Below are positions 1 through 6,149 of a DNA stretch of 6,333 nt, one piece after another. The DNA is from Nitrospirota bacterium. GTDB taxonomy: Bacteria > Nitrospirota > Thermodesulfovibrionia > Thermodesulfovibrionales > Magnetobacteriaceae. The stretch covers positions 1-6,333 of the forward strand of contig JADFXO010000235.1 of assembly GCA_015233485.1 (NCBI GenBank), written 5' to 3'. Each line of letters begins with the position of its first letter. Position 1 is the stretch's first letter. The translations under genes were made by a program, and so were the position numbers. A model generated the notes under the pieces. The model was not told where the DNA came from. It was given only the letters and a program-made list of their open reading frames with translations, and searched no databases.

Positions 1-1979
1 ACTTCCTCCAGCAAAAATACTTTCTTGACAAGGGCAACATCAACTATCTTCAAAATAAGCTCGTAGAAACAAAGGAAAAGTTCGGCGATAACGAGTACTA
101 CGCCACCTTTTTGAAGGCTCTTTTCTTTGAAGGATTCGCAAAACCGGAAGAAGATCGTAGTCCTGAGGCAAGAAAGCTTCTGGGAGATATAAAGTACCTC
201 AACGGAGGTTTGTTTTTACCACATCGAATTGAAAACGATTACAGGAGCATTCTGATACCCGATAAAGCATTCGAGAATATATTCCAGCTTTTTGGCCGCT
301 ACTCCTGGAATTTGAACGATATTCCCGGCGGCAAAGACGACGAGATAAACCCCGACGTTCTCGGTTACATCTTTGAGAAATATATCAACCAGAAAGCATT
401 CGGCGCTTATTACACCCGCCCGGAAATCACGGAGTACCTTTGCGAGAGCACAATCTATAAGCTTATACTGGATAAGATTAATACTCCCGGCATTCCAGGT
501 ATCCTACTGTCAAGGCAATTCGATTCCATAGCAGAACTTCTTCTCAACCTGGATGCGTCCCTCTGCCGCGAACTACTCATGGATATCCTGCCTTCCCTGA
601 GCCTGCTCGACCCTGCTTGCGGATCCGGCGCATTTCTTGTCGCGGCAATGAAGACACTGATTAACCTTTACTCGCCAATCATCGGCAAGATAACATTCAT
701 TAATGACAAGAATCTCACTGACTGGCTGCACAAGAAAAGAATAGAGCATAAATCATTATCGTATTTCATCAAAAAGACAATTATAACGGACAATCTGTTC
801 GGAGTCGATATTATGGAAGAGGCAATCGAAATTGCCAGGCTTCGTCTGTTCCTGGCTCTTGTTGCTTCAGCCTCAAGTGTAGACGAACTGGAGCCGCTTC
901 CTAATATAGATTTCAACCTGCTTGTTGGAAATTCCCTGGTAGGGCTCATGCACGTCGATGACAAGGAGTTTGAGAACCGAACAAGCAACCTCTTCAGAAA
1001 ACGCTATACGGAAGTGCTTGACGAAAAAAATCGTTTGATTGATAACTATCGTCACGCCGCTACATATGCCACCGATCTCAGAGCGCTGAGGGACGATATC
1101 GAACAAAAGAAAGCAGAAGCCAGGGGTACCCTCAACGAGATACTTCTCGATGAATTTAGCGGCAATCTTGGAATTAAGTTTGAAGAGGCGACCTGGGACG
1201 AGTCAAGAAACAAAGAAGGGAAGCCTATAAAACGAAAGCTTGCGATAAAGGACATCGAAGCCCTTACTCCATTTCATTGGGGTTATGAGTTTGACGAGAT
1301 CCTCAATAAGCGCGGCGGCTTCGATGCTATTATTACGAATCCGCCATGGGAAATATTCAAACCTCAGGCAAAGGAATTTTGTTCGGACTACTCAAGGCTT
1401 ATTACAAAGAACAAAATGACTTTTAAGGAGTTCGAGAAAGAACAATCAAAACTTATGAAAGACCCGGAAATTCGTAACGCGTGGGTTGAATATCAAGGCC
1501 GTTTCCCATATGTAAGCCAGTATTTTCGAAGTTCAAGCCAATATAAGAACCAAATAGCCATAGTCAATGGGAAGAAAGCAGGTACCGACATAAACTTATA
1601 CAAGCTGTTTGTCGAACAGTGTTATAACCTCATCCGTCCAGATGGAGAATGCGGAATTGTCATACCAAGCGGTATATACACTGATTTGGGAACCAAGCAA
1701 TTGCGAGAAATGCTTTTCGATCAGACAGATATTACCGGTTTGTTTTGCTTTGAAAACCGTAAAGGAATCTTTGAAGGCGTTGACAGCCGCTTCAAGTTCG
1801 TTGTTCTAACATACAAAAAAGGCGGCAAAACAGAAAAGTTCCCCGCTGCTTTTATGCGTCATGATGCAAATGAACTCGAACGTTTTCCGAAAGAAAAGGC
1901 GTTGGATATACCGATAGACCTTATAAGAATGCTCTGGCTATTCGTATATCTGAAAAAATGCTACAGTTTCCTCTTTTAG
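1..1979 (+). CDS. N6-adenine DNA methylase of Eco57I/type IIG (COG1002) class: methyltransferase part, 5'-truncated by window and frame-disrupted at 3' end
   Basis: The frame is open from base 3, so the gene begins before the window. The TTG at 111 is an internal leucine, not a start. Numbering from 111, visible elements are an NGGLF segment near residue 32; GAYYTRPEI at ~98-106 (entry to the methylase fold); SAM-binding motif I DPACGSGAF at ~167-175; LFGVDI at ~229-234, the acidic strand that usually contacts SAM ribose; and catalytic motif IV NPPW at ~410-413. The protein should transfer a methyl group from SAM to adenine N6. In type IIG members the same chain also cleaves DNA through an N-terminal nuclease domain, which would lie outside the window. 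The family-like sequence runs to about IDLIR (codons ending ~1929), then a short unrelated tail (MLWLFVYLKKCYSFLF) meets a stop. The expected continuation is in the -1 frame (1958-2779). Alternatives are a BREX PglX-like or DISARM-type methylase; the upstream genes would decide. Confidence 0.9.
   Translation, partial: FLQQKYFLDKGNINYLQNKLVETKEKFGDNEYYATFLKALFFEGFAKPEEDRSPEARKLLGDIKYLNGGLFLPHRIENDYRSILIPDKAFENIFQLFGRYSWNLNDIPGGKDDEINPDVLGYIFEKYINQKAFGAYYTRPEITEYLCESTIYKLILDKINTPGIPGILLSRQFDSIAELLLNLDASLCRELLMDILPSLSLLDPACGSGAFLVAAMKTLINLYSPIIGKITFINDKNLTDWLHKKRIEHKSLSYFIKKTIITDNLFGVDIMEEAIEIARLRLFLALVASASSVDELEPLPNIDFNLLVGNSLVGLMHVDDKEFENRTSNLFRKRYTEVLDEKNRLIDNYRHAATYATDLRALRDDIEQKKAEARGTLNEILLDEFSGNLGIKFEEATWDESRNKEGKPIKRKLAIKDIEALTPFHWGYEFDEILNKRGGFDAIITNPPWEIFKPQAKEFCSDYSRLITKNKMTFKEFEKEQSKLMKDPEIRNAWVEYQGRFPYVSQYFRSSSQYKNQIAIVNGKKAGTDINLYKLFVEQCYNLIRPDGECGIVIPSGIYTDLGTKQLREMLFDQTDITGLFCFENRKGIFEGVDSRFKFVVLTYKKGGKTEKFPAAFMRHDANELERFPKEKALDIPIDLIRMLWLFVYLKKCYSFLF
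1922..1979 (+). other. Frame break in the methylase gene, with an A6 run inside the overlap
   Basis: The upstream frame stays family-like up to IDLIR. The -1 frame becomes family-like at NALAIRISEKML. From memory, relatives have roughly a dozen more residues between these two points (a SPDSxSxMEF-type stretch). The simplest explanation is a small deletion of 3n+1 bases, perhaps 35-40, at about 1925-1930; a one-base deletion in a divergent stretch is also possible. A run of six A (1953-1958) lies just before the ATG of the second half. One step back at the second AAA codon would join the frames as KK-MLQ. Confidence 0.6.
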
Positions 1980-2779
1980 GAGAAAAAATAGAAGGGGTAT
2001 GGAATCTTACCTTATGCAATGAGTTCCATATGACCAATGACAATAAACTTTTTAGAGCTGAACCCGCCCGTAGCCGTTTACCACTTTATGAGGGAAAAAT
2101 TATCTGGCAATTTGAGTCTTCCTTCTCCAGTATCAGGTATTGGATAGATGAAAAAGAAGGACGTGCGGCTTTATTAGGGCGAGATCCAGACATCGGCCAA
2201 AAATTAGATTATCAATGGTATCGATTGGGATTTAGAGATATTGCGGCAAACACGCATGAAAGGACATTGATTGCTGCTGTGATACCACCGGCTTTTCATG
2301 GTAACAAATTGCCAACTATAAAAGTGTTTGATGAGAACGGGAAACAAATTGTTCAATCCGTTAATCAGATTTTTCTATCTGCAATTTGGAATAGTTTTGT
2401 TATGGATTCAATAATTCGCATGAAAATAACCACAACATTAAACTTTTTCTATGTATACCAGTTGCCGATTCCCCGTCTTACCGAAAAAGACTCTGCCTTC
2501 AAACCTATTGTCGATAGGGCTGCCCGTTTAATATGCACAACACCTGAATTCGATGATCTCGCAAAAGAAGTCGGTCTTGGCAGTCATAAAAATGGAGTAA
2601 CAAATGAAGTTGAGCGTGCACGCTTACGCGCAGAGCTGGATGGCCTTGTAGCTCACCTCTACGGGTTAACAGAAGCAGAATTCGCGTATATCCTTACAAC
2701 CTTTCCAATTGTACCCGACCCGGTCAAAGTCGCTACGCTAAACGCATACAGAGATGTAGAAAGGGGGTTAGTCAAATGA
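1958..2779 (+). CDS. C-terminal (target-recognition) half of the same Eco57I-type DNA methylase, displaced to another frame
   Basis: This 273-residue frame has no methylase motifs of its own. It looks like the region that follows them in COG1002 proteins. It starts with FPLLGEKIEGVWNL, passes YRLGFRDIAANTHERTLI and VIPP at ~86-110, and ends with a typical ERARLRAELDGLVAHLYGL...FAYIL segment at ~228-254. In this family that half carries the DNA specificity domain. Homology-like sequence already begins upstream of the ATG, because the same frame reads NALAIRISEKMLQFPLLG from ~1928. The ATG at 1958 is therefore probably not a native start, and no Shine-Dalgarno sequence precedes it. The upstream frame terminates at 1979, 22 bases into this one, so only re-initiation or frameshifting could yield it. 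It overlaps the next gene by ATGA. I read it as half of one broken gene rather than an independent subunit, though split specificity subunits do exist. Confidence 0.8.
   Translation: MLQFPLLGEKIEGVWNLTLCNEFHMTNDNKLFRAEPARSRLPLYEGKIIWQFESSFSSIRYWIDEKEGRAALLGRDPDIGQKLDYQWYRLGFRDIAANTHERTLIAAVIPPAFHGNKLPTIKVFDENGKQIVQSVNQIFLSAIWNSFVMDSIIRMKITTTLNFFYVYQLPIPRLTEKDSAFKPIVDRAARLICTTPEFDDLAKEVGLGSHKNGVTNEVERARLRAELDGLVAHLYGLTEAEFAYILTTFPIVPDPVKVATLNAYRDVERGLVK
2763..2767 (+). promoter_or_regulatory. Ribosome binding site of the ATPase gene
   Basis: An AAGGGGG stretch lies eight bases before the ATG at 2776, inside the end of the methylase frame. It supports that start. The ATGA stop/start overlap implies coupled translation as well. 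Confidence 0.6.
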
Positions 2780-3912
2780 CAAAGCTTGCATTGAACACGT
2801 TCAGGCTTAAAAACTTTAAGGCTGTAAAAGATAGTAAGGTTATTAAATTTACTCCACTAACCGTTTTCATTGGAAATAACGGTTCAGGGAAAAGCAGCAT
2901 AATCGAAGGCTTAGAGACTTTTCAATCTATTGCGTTAAATGGCCTCGACAAAGCAATGGAGCCATGGAAAGGAATAGAGCATATTGCCCACAAAAGCGCC
3001 ATAGAGCGGAAGGGCCTTTCCCTGCAATTGAAAAGTCCGATCTGTTTCTATCTGAAATGTCACGATTACAGGGCTGTTATGAAAATTATTGCAGGACTCG
3101 ATAATATATCCATTCAGCATGAGGAGTTTTATTCAAAACAGACAAAAGCTATACGTAAAGATTCTGGTTCTGCTGAGATAACCTATACGTCATCTCAACC
3201 ACCAGACGTTTTGCAAGTCGATTTTAGGATAGGAAATTCGATGTTAGGTTACATCAATAGAAGGAGCATTTCCTCCTGGCAATTCTTAACTCTTATTCCT
3301 CAATTTATGGGTTTACCGAACCCCCAAAGGCGTGCTGTAAAAGGAGGTACACTTGAAAAAGACGGCTCAAACATCGCGGAGTATCTTTTTAGGATTAAAC
3401 TATTAGATTCGAGCGCATTTGAAGGTATTTTAGAGACTCTTCAGTACGTTTTACCGTATGCCAGGGATTTGCAGTCCTCCATAACTTCAGAATTGGAGAG
3501 AACTGTTTATTTGCAAATGACCGAGAAAGATTTCAAGATTCCCGGATGGCTGCTCTCGACAGGCACATTACGCTTTCTCGCGATTCTGGCACTTCTGAGA
3601 CATCCTGAGCCTCGACCGATTATCTTTATCGAGGAAATAGAGAACGGGTTAGATCCCCGTACAATCAACATATTGGTCGAAGAAATAAGAAATGCCGTCG
3701 AATCAGAAAAAACACAGATAATCATTACAACACATTCGCCATACCTTCTCGACCTTTTGCACCTTTCACAGCTTGTTCTTGTTGAGCGTGATGAGAATAA
3801 TCAGCCTGTTTTCTCTCGCCCTGCCGATCAGGAAGAACTTCGGGAATGGTCAAAAACATTTGCACCCGGGAAACTCTACACTATGGACAGAATACACACA
3901 ACGAAGAAATGA
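2776..3912 (+). CDS. AAA/ABC-type ATPase of the COG4637 (AAA_15/AAA_21, OLD-like) group
   Basis: This is a 378-residue protein with the layout of SMC/ABC-like defence ATPases. It has an N-terminal strand with FRLKNFKAVKD at 9-19; Walker A GNNGSGKSS at 33-41; a long variable insert at ~50-250; a degenerate ABC signature LSTGTLRFLAIL at ~260-271; Walker B IIFIEEIENGLDP at 282-294, with E287 the likely catalytic glutamate and the usual Walker B aspartate replaced by E286; and a switch histidine in TTHSPYLLDLL (H320). It lacks a fused nuclease or TOPRIM domain, unlike OLD proteins. The gene overlaps both neighbours by ATGA, so translation is coupled with the methylase C-terminal half and the DUF4276-like protein. 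In this family ATP-driven dimerisation gates a partner effector, and the downstream protein is the obvious candidate. The frame is intact. The ATPase assignment is firm; the role in defence is inferred. Confidence 0.9.
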   Translation: MTKLALNTFRLKNFKAVKDSKVIKFTPLTVFIGNNGSGKSSIIEGLETFQSIALNGLDKAMEPWKGIEHIAHKSAIERKGLSLQLKSPICFYLKCHDYRAVMKIIAGLDNISIQHEEFYSKQTKAIRKDSGSAEITYTSSQPPDVLQVDFRIGNSMLGYINRRSISSWQFLTLIPQFMGLPNPQRRAVKGGTLEKDGSNIAEYLFRIKLLDSSAFEGILETLQYVLPYARDLQSSITSELERTVYLQMTEKDFKIPGWLLSTGTLRFLAILALLRHPEPRPIIFIEEIENGLDPRTINILVEEIRNAVESEKTQIIITTHSPYLLDLLHLSQLVLVERDENNQPVFSRPADQEELREWSKTFAPGKLYTMDRIHTTKK

Positions 3913-4439
3913 AACTTGGGATGATATTTGAATGTGGGCCACAGGGTGCCGATAAGAAAGTATGTGAATATTTGGCGAAGCAACTTCAACCAGCTATTGA
4001 AATAAGAAGTATAACTCTCGACAATAAACCTAACCTTATTTCTGAATGTGGTGAAGCCGCGGCCAATCTATTACATAAAGATGCTTGCAATCGCGTCATA
4101 ATTGTCTGGGATTTATATCCAGCCTGGAGAGAAAAGGGGCAAAAGCCCTGCCGGGCTGAAGACCGTCAACAGATCTTCAATTCGTTAAAGACCGCAGACG
4201 TAAACACAGAGCGTGTTTATCTCGTGTGTATCACAGAAGAATTGGAAGCATGGCTCCTGTCTGATGGCCGTGCAATTTCAGCGATACTATCAAGACCAGC
4301 TCATCCGGTACGAATTGGCGATACAAAAAAATCCGAGGCCGTAAGCAATCCCAAAAAGGCAATGAACAAGCTCTTTTCGGAAAGCGGCAAGGGACCATAT
4401 AATGATATTGTCCATGCAGAAAAATTGTTAAAGAAATGA
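3909..4439 (+). CDS. DUF4276-like (possibly TOPRIM-like) partner of the ATPase, C-terminus lost by a -1 frameshift
   Basis: I chose the ATG at 3909 because it overlaps the ATPase stop by ATGA and begins just before the first hydrophobic strand. A start at 3846 would add 21 residues lying inside the ATPase gene. Visible features are strand one ending in an acidic residue with a Gly-rich turn, IFECGPQGAD (E8, D15); a hydrophobic strand ending in VWDLYPAW (D68); and TEELEAWLLSD (109-119), which matches the LEAWLLAD-type signature I associate with DUF4276. E8, D68 and E111/E113 could form a TOPRIM-like metal site, but the classic DxD is not obvious. Proteins of this kind commonly follow a COG4637 ATPase, as here. 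The frame stops after 176 residues at HAEKLLKK, whereas the missing C-terminal sequence is readable in the -1 frame to 4507, giving 199 residues if joined. No membrane segment or signal peptide is seen. The family call is moderately sure, the biochemical activity unknown. Confidence 0.7.
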   Translation: MKLGMIFECGPQGADKKVCEYLAKQLQPAIEIRSITLDNKPNLISECGEAAANLLHKDACNRVIIVWDLYPAWREKGQKPCRAEDRQQIFNSLKTADVNTERVYLVCITEELEAWLLSDGRAISAILSRPAHPVRIGDTKKSEAVSNPKKAMNKLFSESGKGPYNDIVHAEKLLKK

Positions 4440-4507
4440 AGGCCTTAAAAAAAATCAGGAAATGTGCGACTTTTGCCAGATTCGAGGAAAAGGTAACGGG
4501 AGTCTGA
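4420..4507 (+). other. Out-of-frame C-terminal tail of the DUF4276-like gene
   Basis: Stepping back one base at the A5 run 4420-4424 (or adding one A) changes the end from EKLLKK-stop to EKIVKEMKALKKIRKCATF, followed by ARFEEKVTGV and a TGA at 4505-4507. A basic KKIRKC-xx-FxRFE ending is what related proteins carry at the C-terminus, so this is the original end of the gene. The lesion looks like loss of a single A from an original run of six. Confidence 0.65.
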
Positions 4508-4596
4508 TTCTCATGAATAACAATATAAAGCATCTATTTTCTCCTGACTGACCAATTACTTCAATAAAGGACGATCTGATAAGGTAGATAAGCCTT

Positions 4597-4616
4597 CGTT
4601 TACATAAACGATTTTT
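4597..4616 (+). terminator. Weak hairpin plus T-run at the convergent junction
   Basis: CGTTT-ACAT-AAACG (4597-4610) can fold into a 5-bp, AT-rich stem. It is followed on the plus strand by ATTTTT. It lies ~90 bases after the restored end of the defence operon and overlaps the stop of the opposing HEPN gene. The stem is weak, so this is only a candidate terminator for plus-strand transcripts. Confidence 0.25.
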
Positions 4617-4974
4617 CAATCGTTTCCTTAATTCGTAGCGCATGCCTGTAACAAAACTCCGCAAGACTTTTTGAAACCGGCGTAGACATATCATAGTCCG
4701 CATGTTCCCTATATTTTTTTAAGTTAAAGAGCTGATTGCCGATTTTCTTTAAATTATCATCGGATTCTTTCTTAAGTTCAAGAATTAATCTTACATGGCT
4801 TTTTACTGCCGATTCAATAGATGGGTCGTTATTCTTGCATTTTGTATATTGAGAAGCCGCATATAAATAAACCGCATAATATGACATGTTGATAGCTGTT
4901 CTCATTTGGGCCTCTCCCTGCGGCATCTTATCGAGTAATTTCTTAGCGAAAGGCAGATAATCCAGCGGGTCCAT
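4600..4974 (-). CDS. HEPN-domain protein (putative toxin/RNase-type)
   Basis: This 124-residue, mostly helical protein has two marks of the HEPN fold. The first is the helix RTAINMSYYAVYLYAA at 25-40, comparable to the RxAxxxxYYAxF signature. The second is LKKYREHADYD at 85-95, comparable to the R-x-x-ADYD motif of small HEPN proteins. Many HEPN proteins are RNases or abortive-infection toxins using an RX4-6H motif. Here the classical histidine is not in the usual place (R89 is followed by H91 and then ADYD), so catalysis is uncertain and the protein may instead be a non-enzymatic partner. The start ATG directly abuts the stop of the upstream gene (TGAATG) and no clear Shine-Dalgarno sequence is seen, implying translational coupling. 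It is convergent with the defence operon. HEPN assignment is fairly confident; toxin role is inferred. Confidence 0.75.
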   Translation of the reverse strand: MDPLDYLPFAKKLLDKMPQGEAQMRTAINMSYYAVYLYAASQYTKCKNNDPSIESAVKSHVRLILELKKESDDNLKKIGNQLFNLKKYREHADYDMSTPVSKSLAEFCYRHALRIKETIEKSFM

Positions 4975-5262
4975 TCAGGGAATATTTAAATGAAAAGTAA
5001 TTTTCGATGAATATCGATTATCGACTTTAGAATGAAACAAGTCCATCAGCTTGTCAAACTTAATCAAAAGGCTCTCCTGGTCGACACTCTCCACGTTTAA
5101 AGGTTTAATTACAATATTCAGGAATTTGTACTGAGGATCATCATGATCGATGTAAAGCTCGGTATCCGTCGATGTATTACCGAATATGTCATGTATAAGT
5201 TCTATAGCGGTGCCAACTGCCTCGTACAGATAGTTTACCTCGATAAATGCATCCTTAGTCAT
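4975..5262 (-). CDS. Small protein of unknown function paired with the HEPN gene
   Basis: The protein is 95 residues if it starts at the ATG at 5262. A GTG immediately before it, at 5265, would add one residue. It shows an N-terminal helix (VNYLYEAVGTAIELIHDIFG), an acidic strand (TELYIDHDDP), a hydrophobic strand (KFLNIVIKP), a helix (QESLLIKFDKLMDLF) and a final strand (KITFHLNIP). This alpha/beta pattern, with a conserved-looking fD-x-x-m helix and closing strand, resembles short proteins often found beside HEPN or PIN genes. It has no GSxxxG nucleotidyltransferase motif, so it is not a standard MNT antitoxin. It is immediately followed, with zero spacing, by the HEPN gene. The position first in the pair fits an antitoxin or co-subunit, but no function is established. 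A TATAAT lies seven bases before the GTG, and no ribosome binding site is visible. Confidence 0.6.
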   Translation of the reverse strand: MTKDAFIEVNYLYEAVGTAIELIHDIFGNTSTDTELYIDHDDPQYKFLNIVIKPLNVESVDQESLLIKFDKLMDLFHSKVDNRYSSKITFHLNIP

Positions 5263-5268
5263 CACTCG

Positions 5269-5274
5269 AAATTA
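5269..5274 (-). promoter_or_regulatory. Possible -10 box of the minus-strand pair
   Basis: On the minus strand TATAAT occurs just upstream of the GTG/ATG start of the 95-residue protein. No good -35 element is seen at the usual distance. If real, transcription would start at or near the start codon, giving an almost leaderless message, which agrees with the absence of a Shine-Dalgarno sequence. Confidence 0.25.
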
Positions 5275-5540
5275 TATGGTGTATTGTTTCAGGAAGGCGA
5301 ACATCGGATACACTGGGTGTTGTCCTGCCAATGACTTTCATAATCGATGAATTTAATCCTTTATGCTCTATATTTAAGATATTTTCATTATAACATTATG
5401 ACCCGCGATGCTCAACTCTTTTCTGCCTTGGCCCCAGGGTAAATTTGTTCTCTTCAAACATAGGCGGTAGTTAGCGGTTTTTTTACGATTAAGAAACGTT
5501 AAATATCCGTATTGTAAAGTAATCGCCATAGTGATGGGTC

Positions 5541-5576
5541 TTGCACACGGCGTTGCCGGCGTTTCTCCCTCTACTG
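5541..5576 (-). repeat. Left arm of a long inverted repeat
   Basis: The reverse complement of this arm matches 5779-5814 at 29 of 36 positions without gaps. The first 15 bases, TTGCACACGGCGTTG at 5541-5555, are a perfect complement of 5800-5814. Mismatches cluster in the part facing the centre. Confidence 0.75.
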
Positions 5577-5778
5577 AAAAAAAAGCGCGCGTACATAGTA
5601 AATAGATCAAAACTGAACAAAACGAGTCCTCTAACCAAAAAAGTCCTGCCCTTGAGCTCAGAATATCTGCAAATTTGTGTAAGATTCTTCATTTTTAAGA
5701 CAAGTGCCGTTTATTCTATTCAAGGGGACACGCCGGTACAGTAATTTTAACTCCCCACATATAATACTTACGTTTTAA

Positions 5779-5814
5779 CGGTAAAGGTCGAAACGTTGTC
5801 AACGCCGTGTGCAA
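5779..5814 (+). repeat. Right arm of the long inverted repeat
   Basis: This is the partner of 5541-5576. The arms enclose 202 bases. The perfect core is CAACGCCGTGTGCAA at 5800-5814. Read as codons, both arms give a similar peptide, GRN-x-x-NAVCK, so they may be two inverted copies of a dispersed repeat as well as ends of one element. Confidence 0.75.
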
Positions 5815-6051
5815 ACAAGGATACATATAGTATATGTTCGGAAATCATTGAAACTTCCCGTGGTATCTTATTCTTTTCGGCAGAACAAATTACCCGTGGC
5901 CTTTGCCCTTCCCGTCATTCCAACCTCTTACCGTCATCCCCTAATACGTTATTACGACATTAGCCATAAGTGGCATTCGCTGGCTGCAATGATGGAAAGG
6001 ACACGGACGACGAAAGAGTTGTGCATCGCGCATAAAGCAAAAATATTTTTG

Positions 6052-6078
6052 TTGACATTCTATTGACTGTGTTATAAT
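6052..6078 (+). promoter_or_regulatory. Sigma70-type promoter of the flagellin gene
   Basis: There is a consensus -35 TTGACA at 6052-6057 and a consensus extended -10, TGTTATAAT, at 6070-6078. The spacer is 15 bases, shorter than the ideal 17, but the TG extension can compensate. Transcription would start near 6085, leaving a leader of about 65 bases. I saw no sigma28 (TAAA...GCCGATAA) or sigma54 (GG...GC) promoter, which are the usual types for flagellin. Confidence 0.65.
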
Positions 6079-6096
6079 AGAATCAGTACACGGGCA

Positions 6097-6117
6097 AAAA
6101 GCGGTTTTATGGCTTTT
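6097..6117 (+). promoter_or_regulatory. Stem-loop in the flagellin leader
   Basis: AAAAGC at 6097-6102 pairs with GCTTTT at 6112-6117 around a nine-base loop. It sits in the predicted 5' untranslated leader, about 30 bases before the start codon. It may affect translation or message stability; its weak stem makes this tentative. Confidence 0.3.
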
Positions 6118-6139
6118 GTATTAGCAATTCTTTTTGAGT

Positions 6140-6144
6140 GGAGG
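6140..6144 (+). promoter_or_regulatory. Strong ribosome binding site of flagellin
   Basis: GGAGG lies five bases before the ATG at 6150 and fixes that start. Because it contains GGA motifs in a highly expressed flagellin leader, it could also be a CsrA-type binding site, as known for flagellin messages in some bacteria, but only the ribosome site is directly supported. Confidence 0.8.
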
Positions 6145-6149
6145 TTGAT

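Larger units (their letters stand above)
5266..6051. other. Long non-coding stretch with inverted repeats
   Basis: About 790 bases lie between the minus-strand pair and the flagellin promoter. Frames here are short (under ~85 codons), overlap on both strands, lack ribosome binding sites and show no recognisable family. What is visible is a pair of long inverted repeats (5541-5576 and 5779-5814), a GGGGA/TCCCC pair at 5724-5756, and CCGTCATTCC/CCGTCATCCC at 5912-5940. I find no tRNA, riboswitch or transposase. Worn mobile or repeat DNA is the best reading. Confidence 0.5.

Noticed and set aside
668..1255. Minus-strand open frames inside the methylase gene
   Set aside because: They lie opposite a clearly conserved methylase frame and have no independent support.
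3846..3908. Earlier start of the DUF4276-like gene
   Set aside because: The extra 21 residues lie within the ATPase coding sequence and do not look family-like. The ATGA overlap at 3909 is the better start.
5465..5490. GCGGT-AGTTA-GCGGTTTTTTT as a possible terminator
   Set aside because: The repeat is direct, not inverted, so no stem forms before the T-run.
5374..5610. Minus-strand frame of 78 codons (TTG start) across the left repeat arm
   Set aside because: No ribosome binding site, a poor start, overlap with other open frames on both strands, and no recognised family. It may be part of a repeat element but I cannot support it as a gene.
5912..5940. CCGTCATTCC and CCGTCATCCC spaced 19 bases apart
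   Set aside because: Only two copies, 9 of 10 bases matching, in a repeat-rich spacer. Too little for a CRISPR array or an operator call.
6033..6060. TAAA followed ~15 bases later by TTGACATT as a sigma28 promoter
   Set aside because: The -10 part does not resemble GCCGATAA.
5809..6066. Plus-strand frame of 85 codons before flagellin
   Set aside because: It begins inside the right repeat arm, has no ribosome site, runs into the -35/-10 region of the flagellin promoter, and its translation resembles no protein I know.
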